Under the pieces are notes generated by a model. It made no database searches. It worked only from the letters and a program-made list of their open reading frames with translations, and was not told where the DNA came from. From contig NZ_CP086068.1 of the NCBI RefSeq assembly GCF_020783335.1, positions 1,674,001-1,738,000 on the forward strand: a stretch of DNA of 64,000 nt, given 5' to 3'. This document shows positions 25,983 to 34,303 of the stretch, piece after piece. This stretch comes from Mucilaginibacter daejeonensis. GTDB lineage: Bacteria; Bacteroidota; Bacteroidia; Sphingobacteriales; Sphingobacteriaceae. The position numbers and the translations under genes were made by a program. The stretch's first letter is position 1; every line of letters begins with the position of its first letter.

Positions 25983-27911
25983 ATGAAAAAACATCATTAC
26001 CCCATAAAGAATAAAGTACTGAAGGCTGCCCTGATCCTATCAGGTGTAGCTACCATGCTGGGCTGTAAAAAAAGCTTTTTGCAACCCGAGCCATTGTCAT
26101 TTTTTGAACCCGATGCCACCTTTACCACCCAAAGTGGTTTGGACGCCGCCATGGCCATCAGCGATCGTCACCTGCGTTCATACTGGACCTATACCTCTTA
26201 TGTGGATCTGGGCCGGCCAATGAGTACCGAGTACATGTTCACCGATGTGGCCGTTGCCGGTAAGACCGATGACGGTAATATATTTGCTGACATTGCCACT
26301 CGCTTAACGCCCACCGATATGCCTGAGCGCCTGCCGTTCTTTTGGGGCGAAACGTATAATGGCATCAAATACGCCAATACCATCATCACCTATGTGGATA
26401 GGGTAGAAGGCCTGTCGGAAGCCACCAAGAACGAATACCGAGGCAGGGCAATGTTCCACCGTGCGTTCAGGTACATGGCATTGTGCTTCCAATTCAAGGA
26501 TGTGCCGCTGATCACTAAGTTACTAAGGTCGCCCAAGGTGAATTACAAGTCAACCAAGCGTGAAGCGATACTGCAATTCATCACGGCCGATATGGAAAAG
26601 GCGGTACGTTGGGTGCCCGAACAATCGCAAATGAGCCTCACCGGCCTGATCAACAAAGGTGCCTGCCGCCAGTTATTGCTCAAATGCTACCTGGCTACCG
26701 GCCAGTGGGACAAGGCCATAGCACAGGCCGATACGCTGATCAACAACTCTGGCTACTCGCTTATGACAAATAATTTTGGTACCTTCATTAGCCCGTACTC
26801 CAACGTATGGCCAGTGACCCGCAACGTGATCTGGGACCTGCACCGACCCGAGAACAAAGCCATCAGTGCCAACAAGGAGGCCATACTGGTGATGATCAAT
26901 CGCAACAATACCGATATGGGTATCAACATGAATGCCATCCGTAACTGGGGCCCCATGCTTGACAACGCCGCCACTACCACGCCCGATGGTAAACAGGCCG
27001 TGCGTTACTATGCACCATCCAACGCTAACTACCGTGCGCAGTATGATTACAACCGCGCACTGGGCAGGGGTATTGGTATCATCCGCCCTACTTACTACGC
27101 TCAAAAAGGTGTGTGGAACCTGAACAGCATCAACGATCAGACCGACCTGCGCCACAGCTCGGCATCAGGCAACTGGGTCACCATGGAATCGCTGAAATAC
27201 AACGAGCCCAGCAGTGCCAACTTTGGACAGAACCTGCGCCTGCGTGCCACCAATGGTACGCTTTTGTGTAAGGATACCATCCGCAACTGGTTCGATTACC
27301 CACATTACAAGTACTACATCGAGGACCCGGTAGCCACCCAGAACATCAACAGTGCCGATCACCGTGGCGGAGCCGGCGACTGGTACCTTTACCGTTTGGC
27401 CGAGACCTACCTGCTACGTGCTGAAGCTAAATTTTACAAAGGCAATATAGCCGGTGCTACCGAGGACGTGAACATCATCCGCCGCCGTGCGCAGTGCAGC
27501 CGCCTGTACACTACCGTGAATATTGGCGACATCATGAGCGAGCGTGCCCGTGAACTGCACATGGAGGAGTGGCGCTTTACAGAGCTGAGCCGCGTATCAT
27601 ACAGCCTGGCCCTGAGCGGCAAGTCGGACGAGTGGGGCAACACCTACAGCGTGGACAACCTGGCGCAGAACAGCTACTGGTACCAGCGCATACAGCATTA
27701 CAACGATTTTTATAACAAAGGCAAAGTGACCGTGCGGAACCGCTCGTACACCATCGCTCCGTACAACCTCAACTGGCCTATCCCGCAAAACGAGATCGAT
27801 GCTAACGGCGGAAACCGCTTAAGCCAGAATTTTGGTTATAGTGGCTACGATGCCTCGGTAGCCAAGTGGCAGACCTGGCAAGATGCCGTGGCCGACGAAG
27901 ACTCTTTTTAA
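25983..27911 (+). CDS. SusD/RagB-type surface lipoprotein
   Basis: The ATG at 25983 gives 642 residues and a lipoprotein signal with Cys28 (GVATMLGCKKS). The remainder has the helical TPR-like SusD fold: YRGRAMFHRAFRYMALC, RLAETYLLRAEAKFYKGN and ERARELHMEEWRFTELSR are typical segments. At the C terminus PIPQNEIDANGG closes the family pattern. It sits on the outer-membrane surface as the lid over the SusC barrel and captures the ligand. It follows the receptor gene by 14 bases in one operon and ends at a terminator. Confidence 0.92.
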   Translation: MKKHHYPIKNKVLKAALILSGVATMLGCKKSFLQPEPLSFFEPDATFTTQSGLDAAMAISDRHLRSYWTYTSYVDLGRPMSTEYMFTDVAVAGKTDDGNIFADIATRLTPTDMPERLPFFWGETYNGIKYANTIITYVDRVEGLSEATKNEYRGRAMFHRAFRYMALCFQFKDVPLITKLLRSPKVNYKSTKREAILQFITADMEKAVRWVPEQSQMSLTGLINKGACRQLLLKCYLATGQWDKAIAQADTLINNSGYSLMTNNFGTFISPYSNVWPVTRNVIWDLHRPENKAISANKEAILVMINRNNTDMGINMNAIRNWGPMLDNAATTTPDGKQAVRYYAPSNANYRAQYDYNRALGRGIGIIRPTYYAQKGVWNLNSINDQTDLRHSSASGNWVTMESLKYNEPSSANFGQNLRLRATNGTLLCKDTIRNWFDYPHYKYYIEDPVATQNINSADHRGGAGDWYLYRLAETYLLRAEAKFYKGNIAGATEDVNIIRRRAQCSRLYTTVNIGDIMSERARELHMEEWRFTELSRVSYSLALSGKSDEWGNTYSVDNLAQNSYWYQRIQHYNDFYNKGKVTVRNRSYTIAPYNLNWPIPQNEIDANGGNRLSQNFGYSGYDASVAKWQTWQDAVADEDSF

Positions 27912-27953
27912 ACCGAAAGACCCGGACGCAAAGGCCGATCTAAAAGTCTAAAT

Positions 27954-27989
27954 AAAAATGGCAACGTCTAAAAAGCGTTGCCATTTTTT
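27954..27989 (+). terminator. Rho-independent terminator of the first SusCD operon
   Basis: AAAAATGGCAACG pairs perfectly over 13 bp with CGTTGCCATTTTT around a nine-base loop and is followed by T residues. It lies 42 bases after the SusD stop. Confidence 0.85.
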
Positions 27990-28078
27990 GTATCCATCCA
28001 CTCTAAAAATAAGTAATGACTCGACGTTCGTTACCGAATCAGAAAATTCAAGAAAAAACAAGAAATCCAGACAAAAAG

Positions 28079-28420
28079 CTATGCTTTCTTAACAAATTCA
28101 GACTTTAACGCCATGGCCCCAAAACCATCGATCTTACAGTCGATATTGTGGTCACTATCCACTAATCTGATGTTCCTGACCTTGGTTCCCGACTTTATAC
28201 CATGCGGTGATCCTTTTACCGGTAAGTTCTTGATCACCACCACGCTGTCGCCATTTTGCAGGATATTACCGTTGCTGTCCTTTACAATAAAGCCTTCTTC
28301 GGCGGCGGCCTCCTCTGGCAATTTCCACTCGTGGCCGCACTCAGGGCAAACCAAAAGATCGTTCATTTCATAAGTATAGGCCGATGCGCAAAGTGGGCAG
28401 GCAGGTAATTCAACTGACAT
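28079..28420 (-). CDS. yjdM: PhnA/YjdM-type zinc-ribbon protein
   Basis: With the start at 28420 the product has 113 residues, the family length. The N-terminal zinc ribbon has two Cys pairs (CPLC and CPEC). The C-terminal domain has [27 protein letters not shown] and [10 protein letters not shown], the conserved YjdM pattern. The family is found next to phosphonate genes in some bacteria, but its function is not settled. A perfect TACCTTTG promoter element stands just upstream, so the gene is probably transcribed alone. Start choice rests on the family N terminus and the promoter position. Confidence 0.88.
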   Translation of the reverse strand: MSVELPACPLCASAYTYEMNDLLVCPECGHEWKLPEEAAAEEGFIVKDSNGNILQNGDSVVVIKNLPVKGSPHGIKSGTKVRNIRLVDSDHNIDCKIDGFGAMALKSEFVKKA

Positions 28421-28442
28421 AGGGGTATCAAAGTATTTGCTG

Positions 28443-28450
28443 CAAAGGTA
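28443..28450 (-). promoter_or_regulatory. Promoter -7 element of the yjdM-like gene
   Basis: On the minus strand TACCTTTG followed by CAGC is an exact Bacteroidota -7 element (TAnnTTTG). Transcription would begin near 28436, about 16 bases before the start codon. A well-spaced -33 element is not evident; the nearest TTG is only 15 bases upstream. Confidence 0.5.
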
Positions 28451-28547
28451 CGAAATCCGACATGACAACGGTTGGTTGTAAGCATCAGTAGGTGTATACA
28501 AGCTATAAAAAGCCTGTTTGAGCTCATTATAAAGGCATTTGTTCTGT

Positions 28548-29885
28548 TTAAGCTTGATGCGGCAGCCGTATCAAAACTTTGAAAAGATGGTCCTGCGCAG
28601 CAAGTTCGAGCTTGCCCCGATGCGCCTCAATGATCTCGCGACAAAGCCATAGGCCCACACCTGTGCCGTTATCCAGTATGTTATTGCGGTAAAAAGCGGT
28701 GGTAAGTTCGGTGGTATCCAGCGTAGGCTGTCTGATCGCATTCTGTGTACTGATCAGCACTTGATCCTGATCAGTGTCAAAGGTCAACTTGACCTCGATC
28801 ACCGTGTTAGCAACACTGTATTTGATAGCGTTGATCAATATATTGGTGAGCACGATACGTATCTTTTCCTTGTCGGCCATTAGGGTCAATTCAGGCATTT
28901 CCTCATCCAGTTTAATGCTAATGCTCAGCCCCCTGTCAGTGCAGAGCGGCTTAAGCTGATGGGCGATCTTCATGCATGATTCAGACAGATCAAAGCACTC
29001 ACAATGAAGCTGTAGGCGTCCGGCTTTGATCTGGCCGATCAGTAAGAAATCCTCCACGATCTTTTGCAAGCGGCCGATCTCGGTTAGCTGGCTGCTCAAA
29101 AGTGAGGCCAACATCTCGTCGGTATCTGATCTCTTTAAAGTCACTTCTAATTCGGCCCGCATAATGGCTAAGGGCGTTTTCAATTCGTGTGAGGCTGAAG
29201 CGAAAAAGTTCTGTTGTTGTTGAAGGGACAGGTCTATCCGTTGCAGCATCTCGTTGATGGTCTCGGCCAGTACCTGCAGCTCATCCTGGCTTTGTTTTAC
29301 CGGAACACGCTCTTGCAAATGTCCTGCGGTGATGCTTTTGGTCTTGTTGATGATCTGTTGTAAAGGCTTTAAAAAGAACCGTGCCAGCCAGAACGATATC
29401 AAGCCTGATATGAGCACGCTCACCAGCGTACATAACAATAGAAGCAGCAAAAGATACTGCAAGGTGGCTTGAAGGGCGCTTGAGCTAACGGCCAGCATCA
29501 ACTCAGCAGGATTTTCATCACTTGCATTACTCACATAAGCTATCCTGAGCCCCAAGGTATCGCTCACGCCGGTGCGGCGGGGCAGGGGGATCTTGCCTAT
29601 GGTGCCCGGGGAAGTGAATAGCTGGGTCTTGGTGCCATTAAAGTTGCGCGCGAACACCTTTATTGATGTGTTCTGGTCAGGCAAGGGGATGATGACCGGG
29701 CTCACCTCTGTTTTGTCGAGCAGTGCATTGGCGCGAGACAATAGGTAGCGGTTGTGGTCGGCAATTATCAGTTCGCGTATCTTACGGTAGCTATATAGGT
29801 TCAGCAGTATACTTAATAGCGTGAACACTAAGGCAAAAGCCATGGTGATCTTTAAGCGTATGCCATATCTTGTGCCTGATGCCAT
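28548..29885 (-). CDS. Membrane sensor histidine kinase
   Basis: The 445-residue protein has a first membrane helix (about 13-30), a periplasmic domain of about 120 residues, a second helix ([24 protein letters not shown] without break), a HAMP domain, HisKA with ASHELKTPL (His233) and HATPase with ILINAIKYS and GTGVGLWLC. The G1 box normally reads DxGxG but here reads QNAIR, a degenerate form also seen in some Bacteroidota kinases, so ATP turnover should be tested. It is the last gene of a three-gene unit with an OmpR-type regulator and a membrane protein of repeat-domain type. The periplasmic ligand is unknown; the repeat-domain protein is a plausible accessory sensor. Confidence 0.9.
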   Translation of the reverse strand: MASGTRYGIRLKITMAFALVFTLLSILLNLYSYRKIRELIIADHNRYLLSRANALLDKTEVSPVIIPLPDQNTSIKVFARNFNGTKTQLFTSPGTIGKIPLPRRTGVSDTLGLRIAYVSNASDENPAELMLAVSSSALQATLQYLLLLLLLCTLVSVLISGLISFWLARFFLKPLQQIINKTKSITAGHLQERVPVKQSQDELQVLAETINEMLQRIDLSLQQQQNFFASASHELKTPLAIMRAELEVTLKRSDTDEMLASLLSSQLTEIGRLQKIVEDFLLIGQIKAGRLQLHCECFDLSESCMKIAHQLKPLCTDRGLSISIKLDEEMPELTLMADKEKIRIVLTNILINAIKYSVANTVIEVKLTFDTDQDQVLISTQNAIRQPTLDTTELTTAFYRNNILDNGTGVGLWLCREIIEAHRGKLELAAQDHLFKVLIRLPHQA

Positions 29886-29886
29886 A

Positions 29887-30564
29887 TCAACGCGCTTGCG
29901 CTTTTAACGTATAACCCCTGCCGATCACAGTATGAATAAGCGGGTGCTCGCTATCCTTATCGATCTTTTTGCGGAGTTGGTAAAGGTGTACCTCGATCAC
30001 GTTGCTACCCGGGTCAAAGTTCATATCCCAAACTTTTTCGAGGATCTGGGTCTTAGTGACAACCCGTTCGGCATTGTTCATCAAGAATTCGAGTAAGGCG
30101 AATTCGCGGTTGCTTAGGTTCACAGCCTTATTGGTGCGTGTTACCTCTCTCGAGTAAAGGTCCATCTCCAGGTCCTCATAACGTAACTTAGCGGTTTGTT
30201 GGTTGGTGTTGCGGCGTTGCACGGTGCGTACCCGTGCCAGCAGTTCGTCTAACTCAAATGGTTTCCTGAGATAGTCGATCGCGCCGAGGTCAAGCCCTTT
30301 GATCACATTGTCGGTGTCGCCGAGGGCACTTAAAATGATCACTGGCACTTGCTTTCCAAAGCTTTGCAGATTCTTTAGTACGTCGAAACCATTCATGCCG
30401 GGTAGCATCAGGTCGAGTAGGAGCAGGTCGTAGTCGTTCACCATCAAGGTCTGCAAACCGGCGGAACCATCAGTAACGTGATCACAAACGTGGCCGTTCT
30501 GCGTGAGGCCTGCGCAAATGTATTTGCTCAGCTTAGGTTCGTCCTCTATCAACAGTATCTTCAT
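29887..30564 (-). CDS. OmpR/PhoB-family response regulator
   Basis: At 225 residues it has a receiver with IEDEPKLS, LLLLDLMLPG (phosphoacceptor Asp51) and LRKPF (the conserved Lys), then a winged-helix DNA-binding domain with LSNREFALLEFLMNNAERVV and VIEVHLYQLRKKID. It resembles the CusR/CopR branch. It should activate or repress promoters when phosphorylated by the kinase one base downstream. Its start overlaps the preceding membrane-protein gene by four bases (ATGA), so all three genes are translationally linked. The operator is unknown; the inverted repeat at 32185-32203 before the paralogous secreted protein is one candidate. Confidence 0.93.
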   Translation of the reverse strand: MKILLIEDEPKLSKYICAGLTQNGHVCDHVTDGSAGLQTLMVNDYDLLLLDLMLPGMNGFDVLKNLQSFGKQVPVIILSALGDTDNVIKGLDLGAIDYLRKPFELDELLARVRTVQRRNTNQQTAKLRYEDLEMDLYSREVTRTNKAVNLSNREFALLEFLMNNAERVVTKTQILEKVWDMNFDPGSNVIEVHLYQLRKKIDKDSEHPLIHTVIGRGYTLKAQAR

Positions 30565-31295
30565 CGTATCCTAAATGTTCTATCGTCAATGGTGATGCTG
30601 ACCACAACATATACCTGGTCATGCTGCGCGTTCACAAAGCCTTGGTCATCATTGCGTTGCACCGCGAGAAGTTTAATGTTTAGGCCCTTTTTGATCAGTG
30701 CCTGTATATCTTCCACCTGCTCGGGCCTGAAATGGAAAAGTTTACCGCCCGACCTTAACGCCACCACGCCGCCGTAGCTATCGGTAAGTACCGTCGGCCG
30801 ATCCAGAGTGAACGCTAAAGGTCGCTCTTCTTGCGGCACACGCGGAGGGGGCGGTGACTGATCAATGTTCGCTGACTTTCCGGTCCTCACATCCTTTACC
30901 GCATGCAGTTCGTTGCCTATCGCCTCGTCTTTCGGTCGGGTATCATAGGTGATCAGTACGTCCTTACCAGGCTGAGCGACAGATAGCACTGCACGGGCCG
31001 CATGAGGGTGAAACTCGTAGGTGAGCAAGCCTTCTCCGGCCTTTTCCAAACGGATGCCATTGATATCCAGATGTTCATTGTGAATGTAATCCTTTACAAG
31101 CCCCTCAATCTCTTTGAGCTCCCGGCCCGGTCGCTCCAGCGGTCTCGGTGGCAGGCCATCCACGGGCGGCGGTGGCGGCGGACCCGACCGGCCGATCTGG
31201 TAAACCAGCACGCCGATCACCGATAACAGCACAATGATACACACGATCAAAACGATCGTTACGGTCGAGAACGGTCTGGTTGGTCGGTCGGCCAT
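30561..31295 (-). CDS. Membrane-anchored protein with two copies of a novel repeat domain
   Basis: I do not recognise a named family. The 244-residue protein has a short cytoplasmic start, one membrane helix (about 13-33), a Pro-rich spacer (GPPPPPPVDGLPPRP) and an extracytoplasmic part with two related domains. Copy 1 (about 62-140) reads LDINGIRLEKAG...YEFHPHAARAVL...GKDVLITYDTRP. Copy 2 (about 163-244) reads YGGVVALRSGGKLFHFRPEQV and ends TIDDRTFRIR. The pattern GI.L....F.PH.A..L....G..V looks like an OB-fold strand-helix layout (inference). The secreted protein at 31436 has the same duplication. It overlaps the response-regulator gene by four bases, so it probably serves that two-component system as a sensor or ligand-binding accessory. 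Confidence 0.75.
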   Translation of the reverse strand: MADRPTRPFSTVTIVLIVCIIVLLSVIGVLVYQIGRSGPPPPPPVDGLPPRPLERPGRELKEIEGLVKDYIHNEHLDINGIRLEKAGEGLLTYEFHPHAARAVLSVAQPGKDVLITYDTRPKDEAIGNELHAVKDVRTGKSANIDQSPPPPRVPQEERPLAFTLDRPTVLTDSYGGVVALRSGGKLFHFRPEQVEDIQALIKKGLNIKLLAVQRNDDQGFVNAQHDQVYVVVSITIDDRTFRIR

Positions 31296-31382
31296 GGGTG
31301 GGTTATTAAATGCTAAGCACTGATCAGCTATGTAATGCTTGTAACGCAGAACGTAAAGTGATCACAGATGTTTGAAGTATAA

Positions 31383-31410
31383 CAATGGCCACCCGCATAG
31401 GTGGCCATTG
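31383..31410 (-). terminator. Hairpin between the two repeat-protein genes
   Basis: CAATGGCCACC pairs perfectly over 11 bp with GGTGGCCATTG around a six-base loop. It follows the secreted repeat-protein gene by 25 bases. The downstream U-run on the minus strand is weak (TTATACTTC), so termination may be partial and allow some read-through into the two-component operon. Confidence 0.55.
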
Positions 31411-31435
31411 CGTTTTATTTTAAAGATGCTATATA

Positions 31436-32155
31436 TCATCTTACCAGATAGGTCTGCCCAGCGATCGACAGAGTTCTCGCATCGGTCACCTCGATATTCT
31501 TGGCAAGCACCACGCCTGGGCGGGGCGGCCTTTGTACGCCAGTACCTGACAGTTGAGTGCCCACCTTCAAGCTCGTTCCCAGTTGCTCAATGGCTGGAGG
31601 AGGCAAAGCGATAAAGGTTTTTGAATTAAGCACGATACCGTTGATCATGCCACGTTGATCGTGGTTCAGTTCTGATATACTGCCCGAAAAGTTGGCGGTC
31701 TTTTCTACCGGTAGGGTTTGTTCTACGGCTGGCGGGGTATCGGTAATGGTAGTGCTGCCTGCTTTCACGCTGTATAACCGGAATGCTGGACCATCTGGTG
31801 TATCATCGTATACACCATTGATGCTTACCTCGGCGCCTTTGGCAGCGGCTTTCATAAGCTGCGCGGCCAAGTGCGGCGGAAACTTAACGGCAATGTTCTT
31901 TTCGCTGCTTCTCAGGGTCAAGCCGTCATATTCGTACCGGTCGTTGGCGTTATATTCTACTACTTTGCCACTGATGCTGGTCAATGCTTTTAAAGCCTGT
32001 GACGGTGGAAATGGCCGGTCTTTACCTGCGCTTGGGCCCGGACCTTCCATGGGTCGTTGCGGGGGAGGAGCAGGAAGGTTTTGCTGGGCGTTCACTTCAA
32101 GGGCTGAGAGCACAACTACGGCGGTCAGCGTTAGGATCTTTGATGCATTTTTCAT
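31436..32155 (-). CDS. Secreted protein with two copies of the same novel repeat domain
   Basis: I do not recognise a named family. The 239-residue protein has a signal peptide (MKNASKILTLTAVVVLSALEVNAQ), a Pro-rich linker (LPAPPPQRPMEGPGP) and two related domains. Copy 1 (about 60-135) reads GKVVEYNANDRYEYDGLTL...KFPPHLAAQLM...GAEVSINGVYDD. Copy 2 (about 153-239) reads GSISELNHDQRGMINGIVL...ALPPPAIEQL...GTQLSGTGV and ends IAGQTYLVR. The same arrangement and a similar C-terminal end occur in the membrane-anchored protein at 30561, so the two genes are paralogues. It should lie in the periplasm and may present or bind the signal for the adjacent two-component system. An inverted repeat precedes the gene. 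Confidence 0.75.
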   Translation of the reverse strand: MKNASKILTLTAVVVLSALEVNAQQNLPAPPPQRPMEGPGPSAGKDRPFPPSQALKALTSISGKVVEYNANDRYEYDGLTLRSSEKNIAVKFPPHLAAQLMKAAAKGAEVSINGVYDDTPDGPAFRLYSVKAGSTTITDTPPAVEQTLPVEKTANFSGSISELNHDQRGMINGIVLNSKTFIALPPPAIEQLGTSLKVGTQLSGTGVQRPPRPGVVLAKNIEVTDARTLSIAGQTYLVR

Positions 32156-32184
32156 ATCTCTACAGTTTTATTTCTTTAATTATT

Positions 32185-32203
32185 GACTCAAAGTTCCTGA
32201 GTC
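32185..32203 (-). promoter_or_regulatory. Inverted repeat upstream of the secreted repeat protein
   Basis: GACTCA and TGAGTC are separated by seven bases (extended form TTGACTCA-N7-TGAGTCCAA). It lies 30-48 bases before the start codon at 32155, a place suited to an operator. It is a candidate site for the OmpR-type regulator nearby, though OmpR-type sites are more often direct repeats, so the NarL-type regulator at 32262 is an equally good candidate. Confidence 0.4.
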
Positions 32204-32261
32204 CAACTGAAGCGGACATGAAATGCACATTAATTTTTCTTCATCTCGTCATGAATAATGG

Positions 32262-32912
32262 TCACACCTGAACGATATCATTCTTGATCGCATAGAGTAC
32301 CAGGCCGGCCAGGTTCTTGCTTTCGGTCTTGAGCAAAAGATTGGCCCGGTGAAAATCGATGGTCTTGGTGCTCACGAACAATTCTTCGGCGATCTCGGCA
32401 TTGGTCTTTTCCAGGCAAAGCAACCTCAATACTTCAACTTCCCGCTCGGTCAAATTGTTCAGCACCGGGTTTGACCGGTTACTGTTGCTGAATTTTTTTT
32501 GCAGGGTGCCGAACACATACGCGTTCATATAATAACCGGTGGTGTGTACGCTCTGTATGGCAGTGATCAGCTCTTCCTGTGTGCAATCTTTATCAAGGTA
32601 AGCGGCGGCACCTGCACGTATCAAGCTGGCGATCAGTTGAGGTTCCCGGTGCTGTGAGAGCATGATCGTGCGTACGTCAGGATGGTCGCGTTGTATCGCT
32701 GCGTTCAACTTTACGCCATCTATGCCGGGCATGTCGATGTCTAATATGGCAATATCCGGACGGGCGGTACCGTTGGCAAGATCGTTCAGGAAGTTTTGCC
32801 CGTTGGCATAGCTGTTGACCACGTACAGGCCTTCCACATTGGCGATCGCCAACCCAAGGATCTGCCTGAATATATTTTGATCATCTACTATTACGATACC
32901 TACCTTTTCCAT
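32262..32912 (-). CDS. NarL/FixJ-family response regulator, orphan
   Basis: A 216-residue regulator: receiver with IVDDQNIFR, AILDIDMPG (Asp58), SQHRE and YLDKDC, then a LuxR-type helix-turn-helix with LTEREVEVLRLLCLEKTNAEIAEELFVSTKTIDFHRANLL. No kinase is adjacent, so its partner lies elsewhere or is the kinase at 28548. It is divergent from the FdhD operon and 106 bases upstream of the secreted repeat-protein gene on the same strand. Either neighbour may be its target. Start and length are normal for the family. Confidence 0.92.
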   Translation of the reverse strand: MEKVGIVIVDDQNIFRQILGLAIANVEGLYVVNSYANGQNFLNDLANGTARPDIAILDIDMPGIDGVKLNAAIQRDHPDVRTIMLSQHREPQLIASLIRAGAAAYLDKDCTQEELITAIQSVHTTGYYMNAYVFGTLQKKFSNSNRSNPVLNNLTEREVEVLRLLCLEKTNAEIAEELFVSTKTIDFHRANLLLKTESKNLAGLVLYAIKNDIVQV

Positions 32913-33035
32913 GAACGCCTAAAATTAAAGTTTATGCCCCATTAATGAAAGATGAGATGTGTTTTTGAACTGTTACGGCATATTATTCCGATCAGATCTG
33001 AATACTGTAAGAACAATTTCATCATAAGCAAACCT

Positions 33036-33950
33036 ATGTCACCTTCCAAGCGTTCTGCTTCATATCACCGCCTGACCGTTCTATTCGTGCAAAAAGCTAC
33101 TCAAAGCATCGGACTTACAAAGGTCATTCATGGCAATAGCCAGGAACATGAGGATGTGCTTGCCATTGAAGAACCATTAGAGATCAGGTTGGCTTACCAG
33201 GAGGCTGGCATAAGCAAAGTTAAAAGCATTTCGGTCACTATGCGTACGCCCGGCCGTGACGCTGATCTGGCCACCGGCTTTTTGTATACTGAGGGGATCA
33301 TTAACAGTATCGATCAGATATCAGCCGTAGGTCAAACTGCTTTTACCTGTGCCGAGAATAAAGAGAATATCATCCAGGTAATACTTAAAGACGGCGTTGT
33401 TCCGCATCTTCAAAACACCGACCGAAACTTTTATACTACATCCAGCTGTGGCGTGTGCGGCAAAGGTTCGATCAACGCCATCCGTACCGTAAGTTCCACC
33501 GAACGCTCGCCCGATGAGTTGACGATCAGCACTGATCAACTCTACGGTCTTCCGCGTGCACTTCGTGAACAGCAAGCCATTTTTGACGATACGGGAGGCT
33601 TGCATGCCTGCGCACTGTTCAACACGTCAGGCGATCTGACGTTGTTGCGCGAGGATGTGGGCCGCCATAATGCTTTGGATAAGCTCATAGGCGCTTCCTT
33701 GCAAATGGGCCAGCTTCCGCTCAATGATCACATACTGCTGCTGAGCGGGCGTGCAAGTTTCGAGTTGATACAGAAAGCGGCGATGGCCGATATCCGTATC
33801 GTTGCAGCTATAGGTGCCCCTTCAAGCCTGGCGGTACAATTAGCCGAGGAATTCAATATCACGCTGATCGGTTTTTTACGTGATCAGCGCTTTAACATAT
33901 ATACATTGCCCCACCGGATATTACTATCAGTTCATGAAAATTCGTATTAA
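33036..33950 (+). CDS. fdhD: FdhD, formate dehydrogenase accessory sulfurtransferase
   Basis: With the ATG at 33036 the product has 304 residues. RTPGRDADLATGFLYTEGII and SCGVCGKGSI hold the family signatures; Cys138 and Cys141 of the latter correspond to the CxxC that carries persulfide sulfur. GRHNALDKLIG and LLSGRASFELIQKA follow. FdhD receives sulfur from a cysteine desulfurase and inserts it into the bis-MGD cofactor, needed for activity of formate-dehydrogenase-like enzymes. The operon continues with a small protein (17-base overlap) and a YdeP-type oxidoreductase, its evident client. A 10-bp palindrome TCAGATCTGA (32992-33001) lies 35 bases before the start. Confidence 0.92.
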   Translation: MSPSKRSASYHRLTVLFVQKATQSIGLTKVIHGNSQEHEDVLAIEEPLEIRLAYQEAGISKVKSISVTMRTPGRDADLATGFLYTEGIINSIDQISAVGQTAFTCAENKENIIQVILKDGVVPHLQNTDRNFYTTSSCGVCGKGSINAIRTVSSTERSPDELTISTDQLYGLPRALREQQAIFDDTGGLHACALFNTSGDLTLLREDVGRHNALDKLIGASLQMGQLPLNDHILLLSGRASFELIQKAAMADIRIVAAIGAPSSLAVQLAEEFNITLIGFLRDQRFNIYTLPHRILLSVHENSY

Positions 33951-34302
33951 AGGAAACACCGTACGCTACCGGTTAACAAGATCAGAGGTGGATGCCTTGC
34001 AGGCAGATGGACACCTCGAAGAACATACGCAGTTCATCAGCAACACGATGACCTACGCTATTGAAAAAGCCGACGCGCCACAGCTTCAAGCTGACCTGAC
34101 GCAAAATAAGATCACTTTATTGATACCTGCTCCGGCGCTTCAGGAGTGGGCCACTACCGAACAGGTAGGGATGGACCATCATATGCCGCTGCCCGACGGC
34201 GGGTCGTTATATCTGCTGCTCGAGAAAGACTTTAAGTGTATCGACGGCGACATGACCGAAGACCAGTCCGACTATTTTGAGAACCCTCATTTAACTTGCT
34301 GA
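33934..34302 (+). CDS. Small conserved protein between fdhD and the YdeP-type oxidoreductase
   Basis: I do not recognise a named domain. The protein has 122 residues, no signal peptide and no membrane segment. It starts MKIRIKGNTVRYRLTRSEVDAL and ends with an acidic part (KDFKCIDGDMTEDQSDYFENPH). It has one interior Cys (FKCIDG) and one at the C terminus. The start lies 17 bases inside fdhD and the stop is one base before the oxidoreductase start, so all three are co-translated. The position suggests a maturation or chaperone role for the molybdenum enzyme, or a small partner subunit; this rests on context alone. Confidence 0.8.
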   Translation: MKIRIKGNTVRYRLTRSEVDALQADGHLEEHTQFISNTMTYAIEKADAPQLQADLTQNKITLLIPAPALQEWATTEQVGMDHHMPLPDGGSLYLLLEKDFKCIDGDMTEDQSDYFENPHLTC

Positions 34303-34303
34303 T

